Made by a program: the position numbers and the translations under genes
Notes under the pieces: generated by a model
Database searches by the model: none
What the model was told of the DNA's origin: nothing
What the model saw: the letters and a program-made list of their open reading frames with translations, nothing else
NCBI GenBank assembly: GCA_013289445.1
Contig: JABCZZ010000018.1
Location: forward strand, 1-33,637
Direction of reading: 5' to 3'
DNA length: 33,637 bases
DNA from: Alphaproteobacteria bacterium
GTDB lineage: Bacteria > Pseudomonadota > Alphaproteobacteria > Rickettsiales > JABCZZ01
Shown: one piece after another, positions 1-8,099 of the stretch
Layout: every line of letters begins with the position of its first letter
How positions within the stretch are numbered: position 1 is the stretch's first letter

Positions 1-45
1 TTCGCGAATTTCTTTTATGTCGGCGGTATCAACGAAGAATTTCAT
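1..45 (-). CDS. fsa: Transaldolase-like protein Fsa, N-terminal fragment (runs off left edge)
   Basis: The reverse complement of the first 45 bases reads MKFFVDTADIKEIRE, the typical start of the small transaldolase / fructose-6-phosphate aldolase family (TalC/Fsa, about 217 residues). A Shine-Dalgarno-like GAGAGGAG lies about 11 nt upstream of the ATG. The gene continues beyond position 1, so only 15 codons are visible. Its start codon faces the priA start codon across 35 bp. The C-terminal part of the same family is encoded on the opposite strand at 771-1235, so this fragment is probably the displaced 5' end of that gene. A second, complete fsa copy is the alternative. Confidence 0.8.
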   Translation of the reverse strand, partial: MKFFVDTADIKEIRE

Positions 46-80
46 GGTGTGCGCCACTCCTCTCACTTAATCTCTAGCGG

Positions 81-1235
81 ATGTCGCAAGAGAACGGAAG
101 AGAGATTATTGCACAGGGTGCGCGCGCAGGCGTGCTGCTTCCGCTCGCGCTCGATGCCGTTTTTGATTATCACGTGCCGGACGGCATGCAGTTGCGGGCA
201 GGAGATTATGTGCGCGTACCTTTTGGCCGCAAGTTTGCGTATGGCGTGGTGTGGGGACAGGGCAACGGCGAAATAGATGAAAAGAAAATCAAATCCATAG
301 AGTCGCTTTGTGCTTCCCTGCCACCGATGAGTGATGCGATGCGCGCCTTCATTGACTGGGCAGCGTGGTATACGCTGGCTGCACGCGGGATGGTGCTTAA
401 GATGGCTATCAGCATTCCCGAAGCCCTGCTCTCGCCAGAGAAAGAAACGCGTTACCGCTTGACGCTGGACATGGCAGCAAAGCTCACCCCGTCGCGCGCG
501 CGCATCGTCGCTTATCTCAACGATGGCGTCGCTCGTTCGGCCAAAGAAATCACCACGCAGGCCAAAGTATCGGGCGCTGTGCTGCGCGAATTTGCCAAAG
601 CCGGCGGCGTGACCAAGATGCAGCAAGAAGCTGTTGGCGCGCCATCTTCTGCTTTGCTTGCTTCGCCTCCCGAACTTTCGGCCGCTCAAAAAGAAGCCGC
701 GTCTGGGCTTGCGCACAAACTTGCGACGGCATTCTCTGTTACGGTGCTCGATGGCGTAACGGGCTCGGGCATGATCAAGGAAGGCGAGAAACTCGCTAAG
801 CTCGCTAAGAATATCGCCATCAAAGTACCGCTCACCTGGGACGGTCTTAAGGCCTGCAAACATTTCACCAGCAAAGGCACGATGGTCAATGTCACGCTGT
901 GTTTTTCAGCCGCACAGGCCATCCTTGCCGCCAAAGCCGGCGCCACATTCGTCTCGCCTTTCATCGGCCGGCTCGACGATGTGGGACAAAACGGCCTCGA
1001 ACTGATCGCTGAAATCTGTACGATTTACCAGCAGTACGATTCGTTTAAAACCCAGGTGCTGGTAGCCTCTATCCGCAACCCGACGCATATTGTTGAGTCC
1101 GCCAAAATGGGCGCACATGTCGCCACGATTCCGCCTTCGGTCATGAAGCAGCTTGCCCAGCATCCCCTCACGGATAAAGGGCTGGCCACCTTTCTTGCCG
1201 ATTGGCAGAAGACCGGTCAGAAAATCGTCGCATGA
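81..1235 (+). CDS. In-frame chimera: PriA N-terminal region fused to Fsa transaldolase C-terminal region
   Basis: This 384-codon frame is two partial genes. Residues 1-230 match the N-terminal DNA-binding and winged-helix region of primosomal helicase PriA ([14 protein letters not shown], then [14 protein letters not shown]) and stop inside the Walker A motif: GVTGSG is present but the expected following KT is not. From residue 231 (ATG at 771, [10 protein letters not shown]) the protein is the C-terminal two thirds of Fsa, including the Schiff-base lysine K248 in [10 protein letters not shown]. No helicase core is left, and Fsa lacks about its first 65 residues, so neither activity is expected. 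The 3' end overlaps the DUF484 gene by ATGA, as an intact fsa-DUF484 operon would. Either this is a true genomic rearrangement or an assembly or amplification chimera. Confidence 0.85.
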   Translation: MSQENGREIIAQGARAGVLLPLALDAVFDYHVPDGMQLRAGDYVRVPFGRKFAYGVVWGQGNGEIDEKKIKSIESLCASLPPMSDAMRAFIDWAAWYTLAARGMVLKMAISIPEALLSPEKETRYRLTLDMAAKLTPSRARIVAYLNDGVARSAKEITTQAKVSGAVLREFAKAGGVTKMQQEAVGAPSSALLASPPELSAAQKEAASGLAHKLATAFSVTVLDGVTGSGMIKEGEKLAKLAKNIAIKVPLTWDGLKACKHFTSKGTMVNVTLCFSAAQAILAAKAGATFVSPFIGRLDDVGQNGLELIAEICTIYQQYDSFKTQVLVASIRNPTHIVESAKMGAHVATIPPSVMKQLAQHPLTDKGLATFLADWQKTGQKIVA

Positions 1236-1990
1236 CATCCGGCACGCCCGTGAGCAAATCCAAAAGCAGCATCACGAAACAGCAGGTCACGGAATACCTG
1301 CGCAGCCATCCCGATTTCTTCAAAAATAATTTCGAACTCTTTGAAACCATGACGCCGCCTGAAGAAGCGCATGACGGCAATGTCGTAGATTTGCGCACTC
1401 ATATGGTGGGCAATTTGCAGAAGGGCATCAAGAGTCTGAAGAATAAATATGACGGGCTGCTGGTCTCCAGCCGCGACAATATGTCGACCCTGCATCAGGT
1501 GCATGACGCGGCGCTCTCACTCATCCGCGCTTCGACACTTGAACAATTACTTGAAGTCATCGCCATGGACCTGCCGGCGTTGTTTAATGTAGATATCGTA
1601 CGCCTGGGTCTTGAATCGGAAGCAGCTGAATTCTATGAAAATAAATTTGGCGAACAAAATGCTTCAGGCGTGGCGTTTCTCGAAAGCGGCCTCATCAACA
1701 AGGCGCTCGGCAAGGAAAAATCCGTACTGTTGATTGCCGACACCGCCAAGCAATTCATCTACGGCTTTGAACAGATTTTTGCCAATTGTTCCGGCATTGT
1801 CGAATCGGCAGCGTTACTTCGGATGAAGCTCCCCACGCTGCAAAAGAACGTGCTGCTGGCATTTGGCGTACGCATCAAAAATCATTTCCATGAAGGGCAG
1901 GGCACCGAGATGCTCTCGTTTCTCTCTCAGATTGTCGAACATAGGCTCGATCAATGCCTCAACGACAGCGGTATCGCGCAGTTAATATAA
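1232..1990 (+). CDS. DUF484 family protein (GAF-like)
   Basis: The 252-residue product belongs to the DUF484 family. The N-terminal [11 protein letters not shown] followed by a helical linker and a GAF-like domain (from about residue 90, [23 protein letters not shown]) is typical. The biochemical role is unknown; in many proteobacteria the gene sits directly in front of xerC, as it does here. The start is taken at ATG 1232, which overlaps the TGA stop of the preceding frame (ATGA), implying translational coupling to fsa before the rearrangement. A longer reading from 1202 would extend into fsa and has no support. Confidence 0.85.
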   Translation: MTSGTPVSKSKSSITKQQVTEYLRSHPDFFKNNFELFETMTPPEEAHDGNVVDLRTHMVGNLQKGIKSLKNKYDGLLVSSRDNMSTLHQVHDAALSLIRASTLEQLLEVIAMDLPALFNVDIVRLGLESEAAEFYENKFGEQNASGVAFLESGLINKALGKEKSVLLIADTAKQFIYGFEQIFANCSGIVESAALLRMKLPTLQKNVLLAFGVRIKNHFHEGQGTEMLSFLSQIVEHRLDQCLNDSGIAQLI

Positions 1991-2021
1991 ATACCCTTCG
2001 AAAGACGGGCATTAAACGAAT

Positions 2022-2960
2022 ATGGATCCACTGACCTCATTACCGGTCGATAGCGCACTTACACGCGAACTCGACACCTGGCTTTCCTGGCTGACGCACC
2101 AGAAGGCTTCTTCACGTCATACGGTTACAGCCTATCAGATCGACATTCGCCATTTTTTACATTTCATCAATCGTCATCAGGGCGAGCAGGTAACGCTTAT
2201 AACGCTTGGCGCTCTGGCATTGCGCGATTTCAGAAGCTGGATGGCCGCACGCGCCAGCGAAGGATTCAGTGCCACATCTACCGCGCGCGCCGTATCCGTC
2301 GTGCGTTCGTTCTTTCGCTACTTGCAAAAGCAGGCAGTGGTGGATAATGCTGCGGCATTTCACATACGCACGCCAAAACTGCCTAAATCCCTGCCCAAAG
2401 CATTGGTTGAAAAAGACGCTCTTAATTCGCTCGCTTCGGTCGGCGCGATGCATAAGGACGTCTGGGTGCAGCTACGCGACGTAGCGTTACTCACCCTTAT
2501 TTATGGCTGCGGTCTGCGTATCAGCGAAGCGCTCTCGCTTACAGCCGGTGATATATCTGCGGGATCTCTTTCGCTTAGAATCAGGGGCAAAGGCAACAAA
2601 GAACGCATGGTGCCGTTGCTACCGCAGGTATGTGAGGCAATCGAAGCCTATAAAAAATCATGTCCCTTTGCGCTATCCGCCAAATCGCTCTTGTTTCTGG
2701 GATTGCGCGGAAAACCCCTCCAGCCTGCCATATTTCAAAAGGAGATCCGCCATCTGCGCGCGGCTCTGGGACTGCCTGATTCCGCTACCCCGCATGCCTT
2801 CCGTCATAGTTTTGCTACCCACTTGCTGGCCAATGGCGGCGATCTGCGTACCATCCAGGAATTGCTTGGCCATGCCGATTTGTCTACCACTCAACGTTAT
2901 ACCAAAATAGACCATGACCGGCTGTTGTCTGTGTACGAAAAATCTCATCCTAGAGCTTGA
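2022..2960 (+). CDS. xerC: Tyrosine recombinase XerC
   Basis: The 312-residue protein has an N-terminal SAM-like core-binding domain (about residues 15-110) and a C-terminal tyrosine recombinase domain. The catalytic set is visible: R166 in GCGLRISEAL, K190 in IRGKGNKER, H258 and R261 in HAFRHSFATHLL, H284 in LLGHADLSTT and nucleophile Y293. XerC acts with XerD at dif sites to resolve chromosome dimers. Length is close to the usual 300. It follows DUF484 after 31 bp. XerC rather than XerD is inferred from the DUF484 neighbour. No clear terminator follows. Confidence 0.92.
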   Translation: MDPLTSLPVDSALTRELDTWLSWLTHQKASSRHTVTAYQIDIRHFLHFINRHQGEQVTLITLGALALRDFRSWMAARASEGFSATSTARAVSVVRSFFRYLQKQAVVDNAAAFHIRTPKLPKSLPKALVEKDALNSLASVGAMHKDVWVQLRDVALLTLIYGCGLRISEALSLTAGDISAGSLSLRIRGKGNKERMVPLLPQVCEAIEAYKKSCPFALSAKSLLFLGLRGKPLQPAIFQKEIRHLRAALGLPDSATPHAFRHSFATHLLANGGDLRTIQELLGHADLSTTQRYTKIDHDRLLSVYEKSHPRA

Positions 2961-2969
2961 ATTATAACT

Positions 2970-3064
2970 ATAATATATTGTAATAGGCTATTATAGCCTA
3001 ATCTAAAACGCAATAATATCCTGTTTATTAATTCTATAATATCTTGTATATAACAGGGTATTAT
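2970..3064 (+). promoter_or_regulatory. Repeated 13-bp operator-like motif and -10 box before the HTH gene
   Basis: The AT-rich gap after xerC contains ATAATATCCTGTT (3013-3025), ATAATATCTTGTA (3036-3048), a weaker copy ATAATATATTGTA (2970-2982) and one inverted copy AACAGGGTATTAT (3052-3064), which covers the ribosome binding site and start codon of the HTH gene. The copy at 3036 includes a consensus TATAAT (3035-3040). Occupation by a repressor would block both the promoter and the start site. Autoregulation by the downstream HTH protein is inference. Confidence 0.55.
2984..3000. repeat. 7-bp perfect inverted repeat TAGGCTA-TTA-TAGCCTA
   Basis: The two arms are exact reverse complements around a 3-base spacer, 24 bp after the xerC stop. 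No T tract follows, so it is not a good intrinsic terminator. It may be part of the regulatory region of the next gene. Confidence 0.5.
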
Positions 3065-3821
3065 GTCACAGGAATTTGCCAATGCCTTGAGATTTCTTCA
3101 CCTCACGCAGGCAGAGGCAGCGAAATTACTGGGGGTCGATGCGCGGACTGCGCGCCGCTGGGCTGAGGGTACGCAACTTCCAGGGCCGGTACAGGCAGCG
3201 TTGTTCGCCTGGGTGCGGCTGCATAAAAACCAGTTACCGTGGAGACCTGGCAGTCTTGGCATTGCATCGCACGATAAAGAACATTGCGCGGCAAGAAGCG
3301 CTAAAGCGCTGATGATTGATGCTGCTATAGAAAAAGTTGAAAAACGCGGTGGGCCGATGAATGCATGGATTGTCGATTTCCACCAGCGCCGGGCCATCAG
3401 CGCAACGATGGAGGTTACCTTCACGCCATTGGTCACGGGCGGTTTTTGTCCGAACGTCTTTACCCGCACCGATCGCCTGCCCGATCTCTCACGCGACCGG
3501 CCGCTTATTGAAGACGCGGCGTATTGTATCGCGCGTGCACAAAAGAAACGTCCTGAATTCGGGCCGGTAAGATTGACGTATCACACCGGCATCAAGCAGG
3601 AGAATGGCCGTTGGCGGGTGTTTCCATCGGAAGAATACGCCACCAATGAAGACGCTATCGCGCGCGCATGCAGATTATTTAACGATCGTCGCGAACATCG
3701 TTTACGCATCTATGAAAAAGACGCAGACGGTAAAGCGTTGTGGAATGAAAGCGAACTCGTTGCCGAATGGAAAGCGCGCAAACGCGGTAATCCTTCGGAG
3801 CATCGTTTCATTATCGCCTAA
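3063..3821 (+). CDS. HTH DNA-binding protein with uncharacterised C-terminal region
   Basis: The 252-residue protein starts with an XRE/Cro-like helix-turn-helix at about residues 8-45 ([20 protein letters not shown] followed by [16 protein letters not shown]). The remaining 200 residues match no family I recognise. They contain a basic, mixed alpha/beta stretch and a [14 protein letters not shown] segment. The start at ATG 3063 has a CAGGG ribosome binding site about 5 nt upstream. Its TAA stop overlaps the icd stop on the other strand (CTAA, 3818-3821). The repeated motif just upstream suggests that it binds its own promoter. Confidence 0.7.
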   Translation: MSQEFANALRFLHLTQAEAAKLLGVDARTARRWAEGTQLPGPVQAALFAWVRLHKNQLPWRPGSLGIASHDKEHCAARSAKALMIDAAIEKVEKRGGPMNAWIVDFHQRRAISATMEVTFTPLVTGGFCPNVFTRTDRLPDLSRDRPLIEDAAYCIARAQKKRPEFGPVRLTYHTGIKQENGRWRVFPSEEYATNEDAIARACRLFNDRREHRLRIYEKDADGKALWNESELVAEWKARKRGNPSEHRFIIA

Positions 3822-5014
3822 AGTCGCTCGGCTACTTTCTGCATGTAGTCTTTGGTGTTAAGCCATTTCTGGTCTTTGCCCACCAGCAACGCCAGATCCT
3901 TGGTCATGAAGCCGGCTTCCACCGCACCGACCGTGGCTTTCTCAAGTTTATCGGCAAAGGCAACGACATCGGGAGTCTTATCAAACTGGCCGCGGTATTT
4001 AAGCGCCTGGCTCCAGGCAAAGATCGAAGCAATGGGATTGGTTGAGGTCTCTTTGCCTTTCTGATGTTCGCGAAAATGGCGTGTCACCGTGCCGTGCGCG
4101 GCTTCCGTCTCTACGGTTTTACCATCAGGCGTAAGCAGCACCGAGGTCATAAGGCCGAGCGAGCCGAAACCCTGCGCCACCACGTCTGACTGCACGTCGC
4201 CGTCGTAATTCTTGCAGGCCCAGACGAATCCGCCATCCGATTTGATCGCAAAAGCCACCATGTCATCAATCAGGCGATGCTCATAGGTGAGCTTGGCTGC
4301 TTCATATTTTTCTTTGAATTCAGTATCATATACTTTCTGGAAAATATCTTTAAAACGGCCATCGTATTTCTTGAGAATGGTGTTCTTGGTCGAATGGTAG
4401 AGCGGCAGCTTGAGGGTAAGCGCGTAGTTGAAGCAGGCCCGGGCAAATCCTTCGATGGAACTGTCGAGATTATACATGGCAAGCGCCACTCCTGCGCCGG
4501 GAAAATCAAAGACTTCATGTTCCACGGGCGCGCCATTCTTGGGAGTAAATACCAATTTTAATGTGCCCGCTTCCTTGATCACCAGATCGGTCGCGCGGTA
4601 CTGATCGCCAAACGCGTGACGGCCAACCACGATGGGCTTGGTCCATGCCGGCACGTAGCGCGGCACGTTCTTGCAGATAATGGGTTCGCGGAAAATCGTG
4701 CCGTCGAGGATATTGCGGATAGTGCCGTTGGGCGATTTCCACATCTGTTTGAGGCTGAATTCCTTTACCCGCGCCTCGTCCGGCGTGATGGTGGCGCATT
4801 TGACGCCAACGCCGTATTGCTTGATGGCATTGGCCGCCTCAATGGTCACTTTATCGTCGGTTTTATCGCGATGCGTGATCGACAGATCAAAATATTTCAG
4901 ATCCACCGCAAGATGGGGTAGAATGAGCATCTCCTTGATGAGATCCCAGATGATATGGGTCATTTCATCGCCGTCCAGCTCTACCAGCGGGGTTTTGACC
5001 GGAATTTTCGCCAT
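3818..5014 (-). CDS. icd: NADP-dependent isocitrate dehydrogenase (eukaryote-type)
   Basis: The 398-residue protein converts isocitrate to 2-oxoglutarate and CO2 with NADP+ in the TCA cycle. The [23 protein letters not shown] start, the [19 protein letters not shown] substrate-binding segment and the [21 protein letters not shown] region are those of the homodimeric eukaryote-like NADP-IDH common in alphaproteobacteria. Length is close to the usual 404. A strong Shine-Dalgarno, GGGAGG (5025 down to 5020), lies 5 nt before the ATG and is inside codons 2-3 of the divergent TPR gene. The 3' end overlaps the HTH gene tail to tail. Confidence 0.95.
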   Translation of the reverse strand: MAKIPVKTPLVELDGDEMTHIIWDLIKEMLILPHLAVDLKYFDLSITHRDKTDDKVTIEAANAIKQYGVGVKCATITPDEARVKEFSLKQMWKSPNGTIRNILDGTIFREPIICKNVPRYVPAWTKPIVVGRHAFGDQYRATDLVIKEAGTLKLVFTPKNGAPVEHEVFDFPGAGVALAMYNLDSSIEGFARACFNYALTLKLPLYHSTKNTILKKYDGRFKDIFQKVYDTEFKEKYEAAKLTYEHRLIDDMVAFAIKSDGGFVWACKNYDGDVQSDVVAQGFGSLGLMTSVLLTPDGKTVETEAAHGTVTRHFREHQKGKETSTNPIASIFAWSQALKYRGQFDKTPDVVAFADKLEKATVGAVEAGFMTKDLALLVGKDQKWLNTKDYMQKVAERL

Positions 5015-5016
5015 CT

Positions 5017-5793
5017 ATGCCTCCCAAAAAGAAACCAGATAAAAAATCTGCTTACGATACTCTGCCACAACCAAGTTGCAACGAACAACTTGGAGCGTTG
5101 CCCAATGATCTCTTTCATCACTATTATCACTATCAGGCATCGGCGCAGTATCTGTGGCTTGCAGAAACCTGTCTGACACTGGGCGCGCACGAAGATGCGA
5201 TCTTCGCCATCAACAAGGCATTGTTTCAGGATCACTTCAATGCCGCAGCACTGGCACTAAAAACCGAGATATCGCAAAAAAATACACGCTCGCCACAGGC
5301 GCCAATATATCACAAGCACACGCTGACCGATGCGCGGTTTCGTGAGCTCGTGGGCGAGCCGCCCAGTGAGGCCACGCGATTGCATGACAAAGGCATCAGC
5401 GCTTATTCTGCCGGCGATTTTACCGCCGCGCTGGCTTATTTTGATACGGCGACCGCCATCGAGCCTGATCACAGCAACAGCTATTTCTCACGGGCAAAAT
5501 GTTTCTTCGCTCTGCAGCGTTTTGAGCGCGCAGAGCATGACCTGCGCAAAGCTATTCGCCTCTCTCACATGCGTCATGATCATTATCACCGCAGTGCTTC
5601 GGCAGCACATCTTACGCGTGGATATAGTTTTCTGCGCCAGGGCCAGATTGATCTTGCGATTGCTGATTTCAGCAAAGCGCTTGATCTATGGCACGGCAGC
5701 ACCGCCGCGTTTGAGGCGCGCGCGCAGGCCTACCTGCAAAAAGGCAATGAAACGCTGGCGAACGAAGATCGCAGACGCGCAAAAATATCCTAG
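5017..5793 (+). CDS. Tetratricopeptide repeat protein
   Basis: The 258-residue protein has a basic N-terminus (MPPKKKPDKK) and several TPR units: around residues 45-75 (YLWLAETCLTLGAHEDAIFA), 125-155 (GISAYSAGDFTAALAYFDTA), 160-190 (SRAKCFFALQRFERAEHDL) and 205-240 (GYSFLRQGQIDLAIADFSKA). TPRs form protein-binding superhelices; the partner is unknown. No signal peptide is seen. The start codon is only 2 bp from the divergent icd start, so its promoter and ribosome binding site must lie inside icd. The stop overlaps the convergent atpH stop (CTAG, 5790-5793). Confidence 0.85.
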   Translation: MPPKKKPDKKSAYDTLPQPSCNEQLGALPNDLFHHYYHYQASAQYLWLAETCLTLGAHEDAIFAINKALFQDHFNAAALALKTEISQKNTRSPQAPIYHKHTLTDARFRELVGEPPSEATRLHDKGISAYSAGDFTAALAYFDTATAIEPDHSNSYFSRAKCFFALQRFERAEHDLRKAIRLSHMRHDHYHRSASAAHLTRGYSFLRQGQIDLAIADFSKALDLWHGSTAAFEARAQAYLQKGNETLANEDRRRAKIS

Positions 5794-6341
5794 ATGGCGC
5801 TGGAAAGGGCCGTACGCAGACGAGCGAGTTTGCCGGCGATGGAATGGTCGAGCATCTTGCTGCCGATGCGCACCTGAATACCGCCGATGAGCGCCGGGTT
5901 TTCTTCGGTCTTCACATCAAGGTTTTTGCCGGTTGCCTTGGAGATGGCGGCGACGAGCACTTTGAGTTGAGCATCCCCCAACTTGTTGGCAGATGTCACG
6001 CGTACCGCAAGTTCGCCACGACTTTCCGCAAGCAGGAAAAGATATTTATCAATAGCAGTGCGGGCAAGCGCCAGGCGGCGCTGGCGGGCGAGCAGCATGA
6101 AAAATTTGCGGGTAATTTCGGCGGCCTTGATAGCGGAAAGCAACGCGCTCATGGCTTTTTCCGCCTGCTCGCGCGTAATCACCGGACTGGTGAGAAACTT
6201 TTGTAATTCCGGACTGCCCGCTACGACAGACTTAAATGCCAGCATGTCTTTTTTAACGTCATCATGCTGTTTGCTTTCTTCCGCGAGATCAAAAAGCGCA
6301 CGCACGTAACGCGATGCAATAAGGCCTTCGTTCGATGCCAT
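5790..6341 (-). CDS. atpH: F0F1 ATP synthase subunit delta
   Basis: The 183-residue product matches the delta (OSCP) subunit that links F1 to the peripheral stalk. The N-terminal IASRYVRALFDLA, central RKFFMLLARQRRLALA and C-terminal NPALIGGIQVRIGSKMLDHSIAGKLARL are diagnostic. The start is ATG 6341 with GGAG 7 nt upstream; a longer upstream reading has no family support. In alphaproteobacteria atpH normally leads atpHAGDC, but here the next gene downstream is the convergent TPR gene and no atpA follows. The remaining F1 genes must lie elsewhere. Confidence 0.93.
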   Translation of the reverse strand: MASNEGLIASRYVRALFDLAEESKQHDDVKKDMLAFKSVVAGSPELQKFLTSPVITREQAEKAMSALLSAIKAAEITRKFFMLLARQRRLALARTAIDKYLFLLAESRGELAVRVTSANKLGDAQLKVLVAAISKATGKNLDVKTEENPALIGGIQVRIGSKMLDHSIAGKLARLRTALSSAI

Positions 6342-6529
6342 GACAAGCTCCACTGATTTAAGTCGCGTTTGGCTAACATACTTAAACTTATAGTGCAAGC
6401 AGGGCTCATTTTCCTGCAAGCTACAGGGAAAAAATTGCCTCTCGACAAGGTCGATTATCAATCTATGGTGTTTAATCCTCTCAAATACGCTTTATCTTGA
6501 TTGGTATAAAACTTGCGACATTAATTGCC

Positions 6530-7108
6530 ATGGCCGTCAGTAGCATACCCAATATTCCGGTTGCCCAACAACCGCAATTCACAAAGCTTGTGCCGGACAA
6601 TAATTCATCCGGCGGCCTGTCATTTGGCGACATCATGGATACCATCAACCCGTTGCAGCATATTCCCATCGTTTCGGGCATGTACCGCGCCGCAACCGGC
6701 GGAACAATATCCAACACCGCAAAACTGGCGGGCGATACACTCTACGGCGCTATTTTTGGCGGTGCGGTGATTTCATTTGCTGCGTCGCTTGCCGATATCG
6801 GCGTCAAGCAAGCCACCGGTGAAGATGTAAGCCAGCATGTCGTGGCCACGATCGATTCCATCACCAGTAGCAGTCCTAACAGCATGCCTGCATCCATGCT
6901 TGCCAAAGTTACGCCGCTGATTCCCACATCTAACGTCGCTGCTGCTGCCACAGGGACCGTAACACCGCCCGCAACGGTAGGAGCATCCACCAACAATTCC
7001 GTGCCGATGCCATTTGCATTCACGGCCGCACAACATGTGCGCAACAATGCGCAGTATCAGCACGCAATGACCATGGACAGCCTCAACAAACAACTGACGC
7101 AGATGTAA
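6530..7108 (+). CDS. Conserved hypothetical protein of alphaproteobacterial type
   Basis: About 192 residues. The central stretch FGDIMDTINPLQHIPIVSGM, then YRAATGG, and GDTLYGAIFGGAVISFAASL resembles a recurrent small alphaproteobacterial family, known to me only as hypothetical, with the core pattern (S)FGD-x2-D-x-INPLQHIP. A glycine/alanine-rich hydrophobic segment (about residues 70-95) could associate with a membrane. The second half is low-complexity Ala/Thr/Pro/Ser. ATG 6530 is taken as the start; a TTG at 6497 in frame would add 11 residues. Neither has a good ribosome binding site. Function unknown. Confidence 0.65.
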   Translation: MAVSSIPNIPVAQQPQFTKLVPDNNSSGGLSFGDIMDTINPLQHIPIVSGMYRAATGGTISNTAKLAGDTLYGAIFGGAVISFAASLADIGVKQATGEDVSQHVVATIDSITSSSPNSMPASMLAKVTPLIPTSNVAAAATGTVTPPATVGASTNNSVPMPFAFTAAQHVRNNAQYQHAMTMDSLNKQLTQM

Positions 7109-7127
7109 TGGCGCGACTACTTGCGCC

Positions 7128-7811
7128 TTACACGGGTTCTCTTTGACCAAACAGCGCCGTGCCTACACGCACATGCGTGGCCCCAAGGCGGATAGCGGTT
7201 TCATAATCTTCACTCATGCCCATGCTCAGATACGCAAGACCGTATTTACGCGCCATATTGGCAAGCAACGCAAAATGCGGGGCAGGGGGTTCGCCTGCGG
7301 GAGGAATGCACATCAGTCCCGATATCGCCAATCCATGGCTTGCGCAGTATTGGAGAAACTCGGCAACCTCTGCAGGAATGACCCCGCCCTTCTGTGGCTC
7401 TTGTCCGGTATTGACCTGGACAAAGAATGTTTTGCAACGATGGGCCGTCTGAATTTTTCTTTCCTGCGCGATGCTGTCTACCAGTTTTTTGCGGTCGAGC
7501 GTATGAAGCGCATCGAACTGGTTCAGCACTTCCTTTATCTTGTTGCTTTGCAGCGTACCGATGAAATGCAGCTCGACCTCATTATATAGAGCGTCTTGTT
7601 TTGCCCATCGCGTTTCTGCTTCCTGCAGGCGGTTTTCGCCAAAGACGCGCTGTCCTGCTATTAGTAATTGCTCGATTTTCTGGCTCGGCTGGCCCTTGCT
7701 AACTGCAATTAGCGTTACTTTGCGCCCCCCAAGTAAAGAGTTCTGTTGCAATTTTTCGATATGCTGCGTTATCCGCTGCCACCGGGCTTCTAGCTCATTC
7801 ATACTATGCAT
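7128..7811 (-). CDS. yggS: PLP-binding protein, YggS/PROSC family
   Basis: The 227-residue protein is a single-domain alanine-racemase-fold PLP carrier that maintains vitamin B6 and amino-acid homeostasis without known catalysis. K39 in VTLIAVSKGQP is the PLP lysine. FGENRLQEAETRW, HFIGTLQSNKIKEV, FFVQVNTGQEPQKGGV and the C-terminal LSMGMSEDYETAIRLGATHV are family signatures. Length is typical. The start may be ATG 7811 or the in-frame ATG 7802; neither has a Shine-Dalgarno. A TATAAT box on the minus strand (7836-7831) lies 20 nt upstream of the first ATG. Confidence 0.93.
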   Translation of the reverse strand: MHSMNELEARWQRITQHIEKLQQNSLLGGRKVTLIAVSKGQPSQKIEQLLIAGQRVFGENRLQEAETRWAKQDALYNEVELHFIGTLQSNKIKEVLNQFDALHTLDRKKLVDSIAQERKIQTAHRCKTFFVQVNTGQEPQKGGVIPAEVAEFLQYCASHGLAISGLMCIPPAGEPPAPHFALLANMARKYGLAYLSMGMSEDYETAIRLGATHVRVGTALFGQREPV

Positions 7812-8099
7812 TATTATTACTATTCAATATATTATACTATTATCGCTATCCCCCAGCTCCCTAAGGGTCTCACCTCAGCAATTGTGACATCCGGGCAACA
7901 GAGTGTCCAAATTGCAGCGGGGCCGGAATGGGTTTTTACAGTCTTAGCTTGCATCGCCCACCCGAAATTCACATATTGGCCCCAGGTCACGCAGACGTGT
8001 CGCTCCCAAAGTGTCTTTTATTTACGAGAGATATGTTTTTGGAAGCGGCGCGGTTTGCACCTAGTCTTACTATAACAACCTTAGAATGGGAAACGTGTT
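7812..8099. other. 288-bp intergenic region between yggS and porin
   Basis: The yggS-proximal 50 bp are AT-rich and hold the minus-strand -10-like TATAAT (7831-7836). The rest must carry the porin promoter and leader. I see a possible -10 TATAAC shortly before the porin start but no convincing -35. No structured RNA was recognised. Confidence 0.4.

Noticed and set aside
63..863. 266-codon open frame on the minus strand opposite priA
   Set aside because: It is the mirror of the PriA coding region, with no recognisable domain and Arg/His/Cys-rich composition typical of antisense frames.
2984..3000. xerC terminator
   Set aside because: The 7-bp hairpin is short, AT-containing and lacks a following T tract.
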